NCBI GenBank assembly: GCA_943736015.1
Contig: OX031057.1
Location: 54,327,001 to 54,391,000 of the forward strand
Direction of reading: 5' to 3'
Length of the DNA: 64,000 nt
Origin: Tridacna crocea
Taxonomy: Eukaryota > Mollusca > Bivalvia > Cardiida > Cardiidae
The notes beneath the pieces are model-generated. The model saw only the letters and a list, made by a program, of their open reading frames with translations. It was not told the origin of the DNA and did not search any database. Numbering within the stretch: the first letter of the stretch is position 1; each line of letters begins with the position of its first letter. The position numbers and the translations under genes are program-made. Positions 33,815 to 45,700 of the stretch are shown piece after piece.

Positions 33815-35191
33815 TTAGCTCTCCACTCGTCAGCAAACGAGCTTATGCAATGGCCCGGTGTCCATCGTGCGTCCGTCTGTGCATCCGTCCGTGCGTGCGT
33901 TAACTTCTATTTCAAACATCTCTGAAACTACCTATCCAGTTTAGATGAAACTTCACCGAAATGCTCCTGCCATGGCCCTCTTCAGAATTTCTTGAAAGAA
34001 TTTGATTTCTTCAAAAACTGTCGTTACCATGGTAACAAAACTGAAAAATATTGAAAATCTTCTTCTTTGAAACCATAAGGTCCAGGGCTACCAAATTTGG
34101 CTAGAAGCATTATCCAGTGGATATCTACCAAGTTCCTACAAATAATAGCCCTGGGGTCAAATTTTATCCACCCCAGAGTCAAAAGTTTATGTGTAGCTTT
34201 ATCTAGTGGTCCTCACCAAGAGTGCCAAAATTGTAGCCCTGGGGTGAAATTTGGCTCCGCTCCAGGGGTCAGAACTTTTATACGGGCTTTTATAGGAAAG
34301 ACTTTAAAAAAATCTTCACATACCTAGCCACAAGGCCTAGAGCTACAAAATCTAGTGGGTGTCTATCAAGGGTGCCCAAAGTATAACCCAGGGGTCAGAT
34401 TAGGTCCCGCCACGGAGGTCAGAAATTTTACATGGGCTTAAATAGGGAAAACTTTAAAACTTTACTTATACCTAGCCATAAGGCCTAGGGCTACCAAATT
34501 TTGCATGTAGCTTGATCTAGTGGACCTCTACCAAGAGGGCCGAAATTATAGTCTTTGAGTCAAGTTTGTCCCCACACCAGGAAACACATGTGTCACTTGG
34601 GCTTTTGTAGTGAAAACTTTATCAGTATTCTTGTTACTAACCATAAGACCTGTGGCTACTAAATCTAGCCCTGTCTCAGGGTTCCAATGTTTTACAGGGC
34701 CTTTTAATGAGAAACCTTTGAAATTCTTACTGTTTATAACCACACATTCTAGACCTGTATCATTTGGTGTGGGGCTTAACACTTTACCACGCAATCCCGA
34801 CTTTTAATGATGCTGAAAATATTGTGGGAAAAGGAGAAAATGCTGGTAACAAGCAATGTTTTCTTTTTCCCTCCAAATCCAGATTTAAATTTTTCAGCCA
34901 TATTTATTTTGTCGTCTGAAAATGCTTTCACTTTGAACCAGTCTAAAATTTTGTTGTTTGGCAAAGAGTTAAATATCTTGTGGGCATCCACAAAGATTCA
35001 AATAACTATAGCTTTTTGGTCAAAAATGGCTTTGCCCTGAGGTCAAAACTTTTTTGAGGATTTTATTTAAAAAAAAAAAGTTTTGTATTTCATCTAGTTT
35101 GAAATCTATTGGCCAAGTATTGTAATGTTTGGCTTATAGTGTTTATATTTATTACTCAGTGGAGCCATACAGGGCTATCATGTCCCTCTTG
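33815..35191 (-). mobile_element. Helitron-like element, reversed, upstream of INTS5
   Basis: The 3' end reads GGAGAGCTAA on the - strand at 33815, and the head is AAGAGGGACATGATAGCCC near 35191. A MITE (34776-34972) lies inside. Confidence 0.72.
34776..34972 (+). mobile_element. TTAA MITE inside a Helitron-like element
   Basis: TTAACACTTTACCACGCAAT to GGCAAAGAGTTAA; the right stem arm is largely deleted. Confidence 0.82.
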
Positions 35192-35464
35192 CGTTATGAT
35201 TAGTAAGGCATTTTCAGATGCAGAGCCAGCTTGGAAGCCCAGACTTAACCATCAAAGCATCAAATAAACAAGGTCTCCCTCAATTAGAAAAAAAAGAGAA
35301 TAAACCATCTCAATATCAAAATTGCTTTTGCCAGTAAAAACCATATAGCGGACAATGCAGATCACAGATCAGATTGCTTGTTCTGCATTTTCTGCAAAAT
35401 GGCGTCTGATCTTGATTTTATTTGTATAAAAAGTTAACAAAGTTGTGCAAGATGTTAACATTCT

Positions 35465-35570
35465 TCCAAATGGTTTAGCCAATCAGATGTTCTGTTACTT
35501 TCACATTGACAAAATTCTGAAGAATAAGACTAAGAATGTACTTAGGAATGGTTGGTGAATACAGACCCCT
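35465..35570. mobile_element. Half of the long palindromic MITE
   Basis: It has TTTAGCCAATCAGATG through GGAATGGTTGGTGAATACAG only. Confidence 0.72.
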
Positions 35571-36055
35571 GCTGGTTTTATTGTTTTTCTTGAACTTTCC
35601 TTTGTTACCTGTAACATAATACAAAATATAAGACTTATCTATGTTGAAAGCACTTTCAGACAATAGATTGACATGTTGATGTTTGTTTTTTTCTTTTTCC
35701 ACAATATTTTCAAAAGCAAGTTCTTCACGAAGCCTTTTAAAACATGGAATTGTTTGGTAATAAGATAACACAGGTACTTGCAATGGGCAATTCATTTGTT
35801 CTGTAGCAGACTGTGTTTGAAAAGTGCAAAAATGGATTCAATCCATTTGGAGAAGTTTCCCCTTTTGTCACATTTATTTCACATGAGGGCAGTTTGATGT
35901 ATAATTTGGTGGCAGAGACAAGATTTATGAAACCTGCTCAACTGGAGATATCTTACCATGTTATCTTACTCTGGTTTATTTCTCTTGAAGTCTCATGGTT
36001 GAGACTTTCCAAACGGAGAAAATTTAAATAATGTTCATCAATCTTCCTCTTAAGC

Positions 36056-36282
36056 ATAAATCCTTTCCCAAACAAGCCCTGGTTTTTAGGTGTCTGCAGT
36101 AAGTCTTTTGAAAACATTGTGGGAAAAGGAGAAATTGCTCGTAACGAGCAATTTCTCCTTTTCCCACAGTGTTTTCTACCCTTTTTGAGAACTTTCTGCC
36201 AGTTTCTCCAAATCTAAAATTGTCGTCTGCAAACTCTTTTGGTTTGGAAGTGTCCAAAATTTGTCGTTTGGGAAAGGGTTAA
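36056..36282 (+). mobile_element. TTAA palindromic MITE, hybrid stem
   Basis: The stem loop is of subfamily C type (GAAATTGCTCGTAACGAGC), while the right arm is of the main type. Termini match each other (CCTTTCCCAAAC, GTTTGGGAAAGG). Confidence 0.85.
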
Positions 36283-36371
36283 AGCACCAAATAAACCTTG
36301 TAGATTTTTAGAAATGAGACCCAAATACCGGTAATTGCAATATTATGGTTGCTTTTGTTTATATTGTTTTG

Positions 36372-36440
36372 AAAAAGTAGGCAATGAAGATCAAGATCAG
36401 ACTGCACAATATTTGCAGTTTGATCTTTATCTATACTGTC
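36372..36440. repeat. AGATCAGACTGCA imperfect palindrome
   Basis: GATCAAGATCAGACTGCACA is mirrored by TTTGCAGTTTGATCTTTATC. Related words occur near 8207, 9942, 24915, 31630, 32670, 35355 and 45120. Confidence 0.55.
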
Positions 36441-36471
36441 TTCAGAGGCAGCTGTAGTTGTGAGAGGCACT

Positions 36472-36696
36472 TTAACCCTGTATCACACAGCAGAAATTTA
36501 GACCTATCCAAATTGAAAGCGTCTGCAGATCATAATCATAGTGGCTCTGATGATTCAGTTTTTCTTTGATTGAGAAGAAAACTTTGTGGGAAAAGGAGAA
36601 AATGCTGGTTAACTGTATTTTCTCCTTTTCCCACAAAGTTTTCAAAAGGCTTCTTTCTCAGGGTTTTTAAAGAGTCATTGTGTGGTAAAGGGTTAT
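36472..36696 (-). mobile_element. TTAA palindromic MITE
   Basis: The stem base carries AACTTTGTGGG, mirrored as CCCACAAAGTT, a paired variant of AACATTGTGGG. Confidence 0.84.
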
Positions 36697-37265
36697 GGGT
36701 TGAGCTAGCCTTATCAGTGATGTGGCTTGGTGCATGACATTCCAGGGGCACAAGATAGTTCTCTGATATGACAGCTGTCCAACAGATTTAGACACATTTT
36801 CTTGAAACACAGTAGGAGACATTTCCCTGACACTTTTTGTTAGTGTCAAATGACAATTATCATGGATAACAATTGCTGATGAAGGGGTTTATGAATAAAT
36901 GATTTTTGCGACTGACTGATTTATTATTACCTGTAATTGATGAGTATATTTTGTCACCATGTCTTAGTCTTATGGTATATAATTTTCTATGATATCCTCA
37001 TGAAATTTCTATAATTTCTTATAACTCATCGGTGTTTGATGGAAAAGTTTGACAACCTTTGCTGGCAAAAAATACCAAACAATATCAGAACATTATCCTA
37101 AATGGTACTTACAACAAACGTGTGTGTTATATACTAGTATTATGATTATGGACCGAATGCATGAGGTAAAAAGAAAAAGTACAGGTAAATCCGTCCCTCC
37201 CTCCCTCTCTCTTTCTATAAAGCATCCAGGAATACACACAACTAATATACAAATTATTAAACAGT

Positions 37266-37494
37266 TTAACCCTTTCCCAAACGACAAACTTTTGGACTAG
37301 ACCAAATTGAAAGCATTTGCAGACGACAATTCAACTCTTGCTGAAAAGATGATTTTTGTCTATGATAGGGTAGAAAACATTGTGGGAAAAGGAGAAAATG
37401 CTGGTTACCAGCATTTTCTCCTTTTCCCACAATGTTTTCAAAAGGCTACTATTCTAGACCCGTAAAAACCAGGGATTGTTTGGGAAAGGGTTAA
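37266..37494 (-). mobile_element. TTAA palindromic MITE, most intact copy
   Basis: Core 37373-37439 is a 67-nt palindrome with two 33-nt arms and one central T, without a mismatch. Termini CCCTTTCCCAAACGAC and GTTTGGGAAAGGG also match. Confidence 0.94.
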
Positions 37495-37959
37495 AGAAAT
37501 AACTCCATAAATATCTTTGATCAAATTTCATGGTTGCTAAAAGCCTCTATAAAATCTCTTATTTGTAAGACGATCGTGAATTCACCCACAAAAGAATAAG
37601 AAAAATGTCAATAGACAGGTACATGTATATAGAATTCTTCTTTATAAGGTACAAATAATCAGATCACAACATCAATAATCCACAGATATTTCCATTATCT
37701 CATGATTATCAATCATAATTGTCAATAAAAGGTTGTTTGACATGAAACAAACTGTTAGGGAACTGTCTTCAAATCTGTCAGGAAATTGTCTTTAAATCTG
37801 TTGGAGGAACATCTCGAAAACATGTCATGGAATTGCCATGTTGGGGAACTGTCTTGATACCACCTTCCCTGACAGTTAAATAGCATGCTTATGGTTAATG
37901 CTTGGATGGGTGACCAGGTTGTTGCATGTTACACCCGCATTTCTGTAAAGTTCATGTTG

Positions 37960-38178
37960 ACTGGCCAGATCAGTAACTCAATAGATAGCCTATCTGACAC
38001 ATGACCTGTTGGTTGCGGGTTCCATACCCGGTTGAGGAAAACTTTCTCTCAAGCAATACTCTACCTCTCACCTCTGATGCATTTTATAAAAAGGCAGGAA
38101 ACATGCATAGGTGCACTGACTGCCATAACATGACCTAAGCTGTTTAAATGGCTTTTAACTCCAAAACAAACAAACAAA
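37960..38178 (+). repeat. SINE-like element with AAAC tail
   Basis: It has a B-box-like GGGTTCCATACCCGG (38016-38030) and an aaacaaacaaacaaa tail at 38163-38178. Confidence 0.45.
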
Positions 38179-38729
38179 TCTGGTTACACTCAGACAATAA
38201 CTGTCTTTTTGTGGCAGGGAAAACCGGTATTCTTCTCTTCTAAAAACTTATATGTTTTTGAAAGGTATTCTATCAAAATTTGCTTTGGGTCTATTTTGTT
38301 AAATGTGCATGCACATGGATAGATTAGTCATTGTATGCAATTATGTGATATGCACCTGATAATTTCTTTACCATTCAATCTGATTTTGTAAATAACTTTA
38401 GGAAGAAAAGATTTGAAAAAAAAAAGTGGTGTAAGAAAAGGATGAAAAGCTGGCAACCAGCGTTCTCTCCATTTGCCAACAATATTTTCTATCATTTTCA
38501 AGAAAAAGACCATCACAACTGGATGCCAACTCAAAGCAGTGTTGTATCCTTCTTAGTGAAAACTTTGAGTAAGAAAAGGGGCATAACTGCCTCAGTGATA
38601 TCTCAAGGGCTGTCAGACTTTCTAGTGGAAATTATCAACTTGCCCAAGATTGACAAACACCATCTTCGTACTGGCTGAAAGATTACAAAATGTCACAGTT
38701 TTCACAATCAACTGATGGAAACAGTAAGT

Positions 38730-38953
38730 TTAACTCTTTACCAAACCAGGAAATTTTAGGTCACTCCAAATTGAAAGTACTTGCAGATGACAAAATAAAT
38801 GTGAATGAAGGATTGAAATTTAGTTTGGGAAGGGTAGAAAACTTTGTCGGAAAAGGAGAAAATGCTGGTTACCAGCATTTTCTCCTTTTCCCACAATATT
38901 TTTAAAAGGCTTTTCCTCAGGGCAGTTAAAAGTCTGATTTGTGTGGAAAGTGT
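38730..38953 (-). mobile_element. TTAA palindromic MITE
   Basis: The stem is near complete and the left end TTAACTCTTTACCAAACC is good. The right terminus is eroded. Confidence 0.8.
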
Positions 38954-39234
38954 AGAACAACCTATAAATATCTATTTTCATTTTTCAATTTTAATTTTCT
39001 TGAAGCTGTTGAAAGAAAAGATTAACACATAATCATCACAGACCAATTTTATTTTTGTATTGTAGCAGATCGCTTTTGAACACACTGTGGCAAAAGATAA
39101 ATCAACCAAAAGTATAAAAGAACACTGCTACCATTCTCTTAACAAGTTTACTTTCTCTTCAAGTTGTAGAAAACAGACAGTCTACGCTGCAAGACGTCAT
39201 AACTTACTATTTACTGGACAAATGTTTGTTTTCA

Positions 39235-39510
39235 TGACGCCGGAGACAACTAGTTTTGAAAATGTAGTGAGAAAAGGAGAAAATACTGGGTTACCAGCAT
39301 TTTCCCTTTTTTCTACAATGTTTTCTGCTCTTACAGAAACAAATTTGATTGCTAAACTCTTTACCACACAATAAAATTTTGGACTTATCTAAATTGCAAA
39401 CATTTGCAGATGACAAATAAAACTTGAATTTTAACTCTTTACCAAATGACAAAATTTTAGACTGGTGAGTGGTCTAAATTGAAAGCACTTGCAGATGACA
39501 AAATAAACTG
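39235..39510. mobile_element. Mosaic of MITE arms
   Basis: A stem (39258-39330) is followed by two consecutive reversed left arms (39358-39420, 39433-39507), each starting with ctttacca and containing gcagatgacaaa. Confidence 0.6.
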
Positions 39511-39576
39511 TCATTTGTTGCCTGTACATGCCCAAAATTTTGTTGTGTTGTACAGACTATCACATAGACAGCTTGC

Positions 39577-39780
39577 TTATTCATGAGATGCAGGAAGCCT
39601 GTAAACACCCCCTGAATAAATTAAACTTTGATCCTTCACTTTACTGTCTAAAAAATGTTTTACAGCCTCCATCGTACACTCTCCTGAAGTCATAGCAAAC
39701 ATTCTCAACATACTGTGGATTCTCTCTATCGGTAAGGCTTCAAAATTAGACAGCATACCAACAATATAGGTCCAAAACAC
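39577..39780 (-). CDS. ANAPC2: ANAPC2 exon 15 (stop)
   Basis: The acceptor is atttcag. It encodes VFWTYIVGMLSNFEALPIER and finishes YSGGVYRLPASHE before TAA. Confidence 0.95.
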   Translation of the reverse strand: MFWTYIVGMLSNFEALPIERIHSMLRMFAMTSGECTMEAVKHFLDSKVKDQSLIYSGGVYRLPASHE

Positions 39781-42700
39781 CTGAAATTGAATGAGAATGA
39801 ATCATGCTTTGTTAAAAGGGGGCTCAATGCATGTACAGAAGTATCAATCCAGTCAGCCTGGTGAAGAGGTATGTACCTTTAACCCTTTACCATACAATCC
39901 CAACTTTTAACAACTCTGAAGGAGAAAGCTTTGGAAAACATTGTGGGAAAAGGAGAAAATGCTGGTAACCAGCATTTTCTCCTTTTCCCGCAATGTTTTC
40001 TACCCTATCAAAGGCAGCAGCTGACCTTGATCAAAATTATTAGCTTTGGCAGAATTTTCTGCATGTCTAAGGACCAGTGTATTTCATGATTCAGCTGGTT
40101 GTTAGATGACATGGATTTTTATGGATCAATAATCTTATGATGACTTGATAGGTATCATGTATCACAGAGATGTATTATACCCTATCTTGCTAGAGCATGA
40201 CTAAAGGTATTTTTAGTTATATTTTTTCTATTTATTATGTTGTTATTTCCTTTACATGACATTATTCTATCTTCTGATAAAGCTCTTTCAAAAATATTGT
40301 GGAAAAAAAGGGAGAAATTGTGTGGAAAGACTAATTTCTCATCATTCATTAGTTATATTGTTTATCTACATTTTAGAAGGATGTTTTTGAAGTTGTCTCC
40401 TGCTCTTTTTTTTTTCAGGATGCCATGTATCTGGAATTTTCCATAATTATAAGCACTTCATAAAGGCACATGGTGTGTATTCACCAACCAATATAATTCT
40501 TGGTCTTATTCTCAATAATTTTCAGAATTTGAAAGTAATACAACTTCTGACTGCCTACACTATTTTAATTTAGCCCGTAACAGGTTATGGTTCTGTCTAA
40601 CTCTACAATTTTAGGGTAAGAATGAAACTATGGATAGTAGGTGAATACTGACCCTGACCTTTGGTGGCTTAATTTTATGCACACAACAAATTTTTGGACT
40701 GGACCAAATTGAAAGCATTTGCAGACGACAAAATAAATGTGACTGATAAAATGCTGGTTACCAACATTTTCTCCTTTTCCCACAATGTTTTCTATAGGCT
40801 TCTTTCTAGGGGTCGCCAAAAGTAGGGATTGTGTGCTAATGGTTTAAACAAGATAAATGAAAAAACCTTAACATATTTATGTTCAAATTAAAATTAAAAG
40901 ATAGTACCTGTAGCTCTTCCTCTCTCTGATCATGGACAGAGGCCATGGCAGACTCCGCCTCCTCTTCTGCAATCACATCTTGACTCCGCCCTTTATGTTC
41001 TTCAACCAATAAAAATGTATCAGTAGATTCTTCCTTCAACAGGCCTTGGCTCTGCCAGTATGCCATTTTCCTTCTAAGGGCTGTGGCTGGAACTTGTAGG
41101 GCACTACTCAAGTCTTCAACAGTCCATCTTTCTGCAACAACAAGGTGAGAATGTGACAAAATTTATATGTATTCCTAACAACTAAGAGAACAAATTTGTT
41201 AGGATATATATGTAAGTTAAAATCTCTACCTGTGATGTAATTTCATGCATCTGTAGCTTAACCCCCTAGCATACAATCCAAAATTTGACTAACCCTGACA
41301 GAAATGCTATTGAACACATTATGGGAATAGGAGAAGGTGGTGGTACCTAGCACTTTCTCCTTTTTCCACAATGTTTTCCTTTCCTTTTACATATAAATCC
41401 CATCATTTGGGCTACACTTAATATGTTATCTTCAAAAGCTCCCAATAAAGACAACTCAAAAAGAAAATGGGTTGAAGAGGCCCTTATACTCATTTTCAGC
41501 CAGTTTTAACTCATTTTGTGTCTTCATTTATCAAACCAGTCATTCTTATATCTTCATGCCAAATATTGCACCCGACGGTTGTAGGGCTGCTTAGATTACT
41601 GTCAACAGAAAATGCATTTCGCTGAATTGCAGCCTTCCATGTAAACGGACTCATCATTTCCGGTTTTTGAATCAAAGATTTCGATATATCTGTTTTACAC
41701 TCAGGTAGAATTGTATAATGATCATGCTTATTGAACAATAAACCATGATAGGAAGAAAATTATTTCTTAAATAACTCCCATTTGGCCATTTTGCCTCAAA
41801 TCAAAAAAGAAAAAAGCATATAGATAGAATGGGTTATTGTACACACATATAAAGTATGACCAAATTACGTCTGCACAGACACATGGAACGACGGACAAAC
41901 AACACTAAAACTATATCTTTCTGCCTTCAATGGGGGATAAAAAAGTTGCAAAAATCAAGATTTTTAACCCTTAACCACAGTATTCAAAGTTTCAACAACA
42001 TGGGAAAAAGGACTTTTGAAAACACAGTCAGAAAAGCAGACAATGTTTGTAACCAGTACTTTCTCCTTTTCCCACAATGTTTCCTACTCTTACAATGAAA
42101 CATTTCTTAACTTTTGCAACATCTAGTTTGTCATCTGCAACTACTTTCAAAATGGACCAATCTGAAATTTTGTTTTTTGGTAAAAGTTAAGACAGTACAC
42201 TGACCTTCTTCCTCTCCAACAATGTCTTCTACCCTTACTCAGAAAACTTTTCTAATTTTTGCAACACTTAGTTTGTTGTCTGCAACTGCTTTCAATTAGG
42301 ACCAGTCTAAAATTTTCTTGTTTGGTAACTCAATAATTTTCTTGTTTGGTAACTCTTTACAACACAATCCCGACTTTTAACGACCCTGAAAAAGGAGGAA
42401 AACATTTTTGGAACCGGAAAAAATGCTAGTAACCAGCATTTTCTCCTCTTCCCTAAATGTTTCTTTTCTTTAAGTAAATCATAACATCACCTGCACCATG
42501 TTTAACTTTTCTTTTAAAACTGCATTCATTACAGATGAGTTACATATTCTGTTGAGTGGTAAAGGGTTAATAAAGTATACTGACCTTGATCTTGAAACTG
42601 CATAATGATTGCAGCATGAACTGGAGAAACATTGAAATTAAGGGTTCTATCCTTCAACTCCACATCAATATTGACTAGACCTGGAATAAAGAAAACCTTT

Positions 42701-45700
42701 GTCAACAACAAATGTTTATGAGTCTGTAATATTGTTATTTGTTACTGTGTAAAATCGCTTTTTTAATTTTTGGCAGGTAGTAGCACTTTATTTAGCATTT
42801 TTGTGAAAGTTAAGACCAAACTACATAAAATGTAAAGATCATACTTCCTAACCAATTTAGATTCAAAACTATTTAAAAAATATTGAAATCCATGACATCT
42901 GATGGACCAAGAAAATACATATCAGCCTATCAAATTGCAAGTCCTGGAATTTAGACTTAGATCAATATTTTCAATATATTGTCAAAATAAACACAACCTT
43001 AAATTCACAATACATGTAATTGTATTTGGATTTATTTACCATTTGGAGAAGTCCATTTGATTGATTTCAAGCACTTAAAAGATGATCTCCAATTAGATTT
43101 GCCTATCACAAAATGATGTACAGTTTAACCCTTTACCAAACAATCCCAACTTTCAACAACCCTGGGAAAGAAGCCTTTTGAACCCATTGTGAAAAAAGGA
43201 GAAAATGCTGATAAGTAGCATTTTCTCCTTTTCCCGCATCATTTTCTACCCAACAAAAAAAAGAAATGACCATTTTGACAACATTTGATTTTAATCTGGA
43301 CCAGTGTAAAATTTTGTCATTTGGTCAAGAGTTAAGAAGACAAATAAAATGAGTTTTGAATGATATAATGTCTCTTAGGATAAAAAAAACTTGTGAGAAC
43401 CACAAGTTAACAGTACTTTCTCCTTTTCTTACAGTGTTTTCTGAAACCTGTCTTCTTCAGGATAGTAAAACCATTGGATGATTTGACAAAGTGTTCAGAG
43501 TTAAGGCAGTGTAACAAAAATTGAATGGATACCTAAATGAGATTTCCAATCCAAAGTTCTGTTCCCTTTCTGGGTTTCAAACTTTTCCGTATAATTTTCA
43601 AGCAGTGCCTGCATTGATGCTGGTAAAGTGATCTTCTCCTCCCTGAATGAAGGCCAGAACTGAGCTGATAGTATCATTGCATTAACCTGCACATCCTGCA
43701 AATAAAAAATTTATGCATAATTACAACCCAGGAAAAGTCTTCTGAAGCACTGTGGGAAAAGAAGAAAATGCTACCCTTACTGATACGAATTCCATCGTTT
43801 ATGGCACATTAGATTTTTCATCTGCAATTGTGAAAAGTTAACCCTTTACCTAACAACAAAACTGTAGACTGGTCCAAGTCGAAAGCACTTGCAATCAACA
43901 AAATAAATGTAACTCAAAAATTGTAATTTGTTTCCAGCAGGGTACAAAACATTGTGGGAAAAGGAGAAAATGCTGGCTGCCAGCATTTTCTCCTTTTCCC
44001 ACAGTGGTTTCAAAAGGCTAATATTTCAGGATCATAAAAACCAGGGATTGTTTGGTGAAGGGTTAACTCTATTTAGATGGCCAAAATTCAGACTTTCCCA
44101 TTATCACAGCATTTGCAGACAACAACTTGTTGTCTGCAACAATTTTGAATTTGTTAAGTCCAAAATTTCCGGCCGATTGTAAAAATCTACATAAGGTGAT
44201 TTTAAAGTTGCTTTTCCAGGAAAAATCTAACAATATCAATCATCAAACAGCAAAATTCATGCTACACATTCCATGCAGCCTGATTTTGACTAATACATGT
44301 ATATCTTACCTACCAAAGAGAACTGACTGGCATTTTGAGGGTTAAGTTACAAACAACCCTCTCGAGAGGTTTTGTTTTCTTACCTGTACTTCTCCTTTTT
44401 GTTTTCTCTCCTCTGAAATACGAGTATTTATTCTTTTTGAATCTGCCACATCTTTTAACATGACTTCACAAAAATGTAACTGAGATTCACCAAAACGCAG
44501 CTGAAATACATGGAAAACAGTGCAATCATTAAGCTGTAAAGCATAACCTAAATGAGCCATTCTCTGTGCAAAGCTTGCTTGTAAACATCTACAGAAAGTA
44601 TTTAACAGCATCAACCTATTCAGTAAGAGCTTTGGATAAATTTTCTGCAAGTAAAAAGCACCAGGTATCTGCATGATTCAGTTGGATAAAATAAATTTCA
44701 TGGATCCATAATACATTTAACCTTTTCCCAAACAATCCCTGGTTTTTACGACCCTGTGATTGAAGCCTTTTGAAAACATTGTGGGAAAAGGAGAAAATGC
44801 TGGTAACCTCAATGTTTTCTACCCTTCTGGAAAAAAAGTTTAATTTTTGAGTCACATTAATTTTGTTGTCTGCAAATGCTTTCAATTTGGACCAGTCTAA
44901 AATTTTGTCATTTGGTAAAGAGTTAATGTGATGACTTTCTAGATATCATACATCACAAAGATGCATTAATTCCCCTTTTGCGAGGATATAGCTCAAAGCA
45001 GACAGACTTTTTCCAGTCCATGAAAGAAGACCAAATACTGAAAATCAAAGATATTTTATGAGAATATCAATCTCCCAAAACCCCAAAAGTGAAAAAGTAG
45101 AGCAAAGGTTAAAATGTATATCCTGCAGTCTGATCTTTTATGTAAACTTTTTGCAAAGGGCAAAATTTTAGGACAAATTCTATTATTTGAGGCACGTTTA
45201 AACTGTTGTCTGCAAATGCCATCATTATCTGTCAAAAGGTTCAGGTTGAATAACATGTCAATGTAATATTATTGCTGAAAAAAGAAATTGATTGCTTAAC
45301 TTTTAACCACACAATCCCGGCATTTATCCACCCTGTATAAAAAGCCTTTTGAAAACATTGTGGGAAAAGGAGAAAATGCTGGTAACCAGCATTTTCTCCT
45401 TTTCCAACAACATTTTCTTCCCTTCCCGAAAGAAATTTCAAATTTTCACTCACATTTATTATGCCGTCTGGAAATGCTTTCAATTTTGACCCCTCTAAAA
45501 TTTTGTCATTTGGTAAAGAGTTAAAGCAATGTCACCTTCAGAGTGACAGCAACGTATGATTAGTTAAGGATTCTAGAAGGAAAACAATAACACAAAATTA
45601 CCTTTAGAAGTTCTAGATATCTTATTTCTTTCTCTATCTCATAATTAAAGTTTGTCAGTATACGGTCAGCCAACAGGGTCCTGTATTCATTCACAAACAG

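Larger units (their letters stand above)
33726..39576. other. Intergenic stretch between INTS5 and ANAPC2
   Basis: It contains a reversed Helitron-like element (33815-35191), MITE copies, a SINE-like piece near 38 kb and several mosaic MITE arms at 39235-39510. No exon is supported. 37500-37950 shows nothing clear. Confidence 0.6.

Noticed and set aside
39087..39374. 95-codon ORF on the + strand
   Set aside because: It overlaps mosaic MITE arms and shows no conserved protein features.
44342..44674. Long - strand ORF read as one gene
   Set aside because: Only 44384-44500 is ANAPC2 exon 11; the rest is intron read-through.
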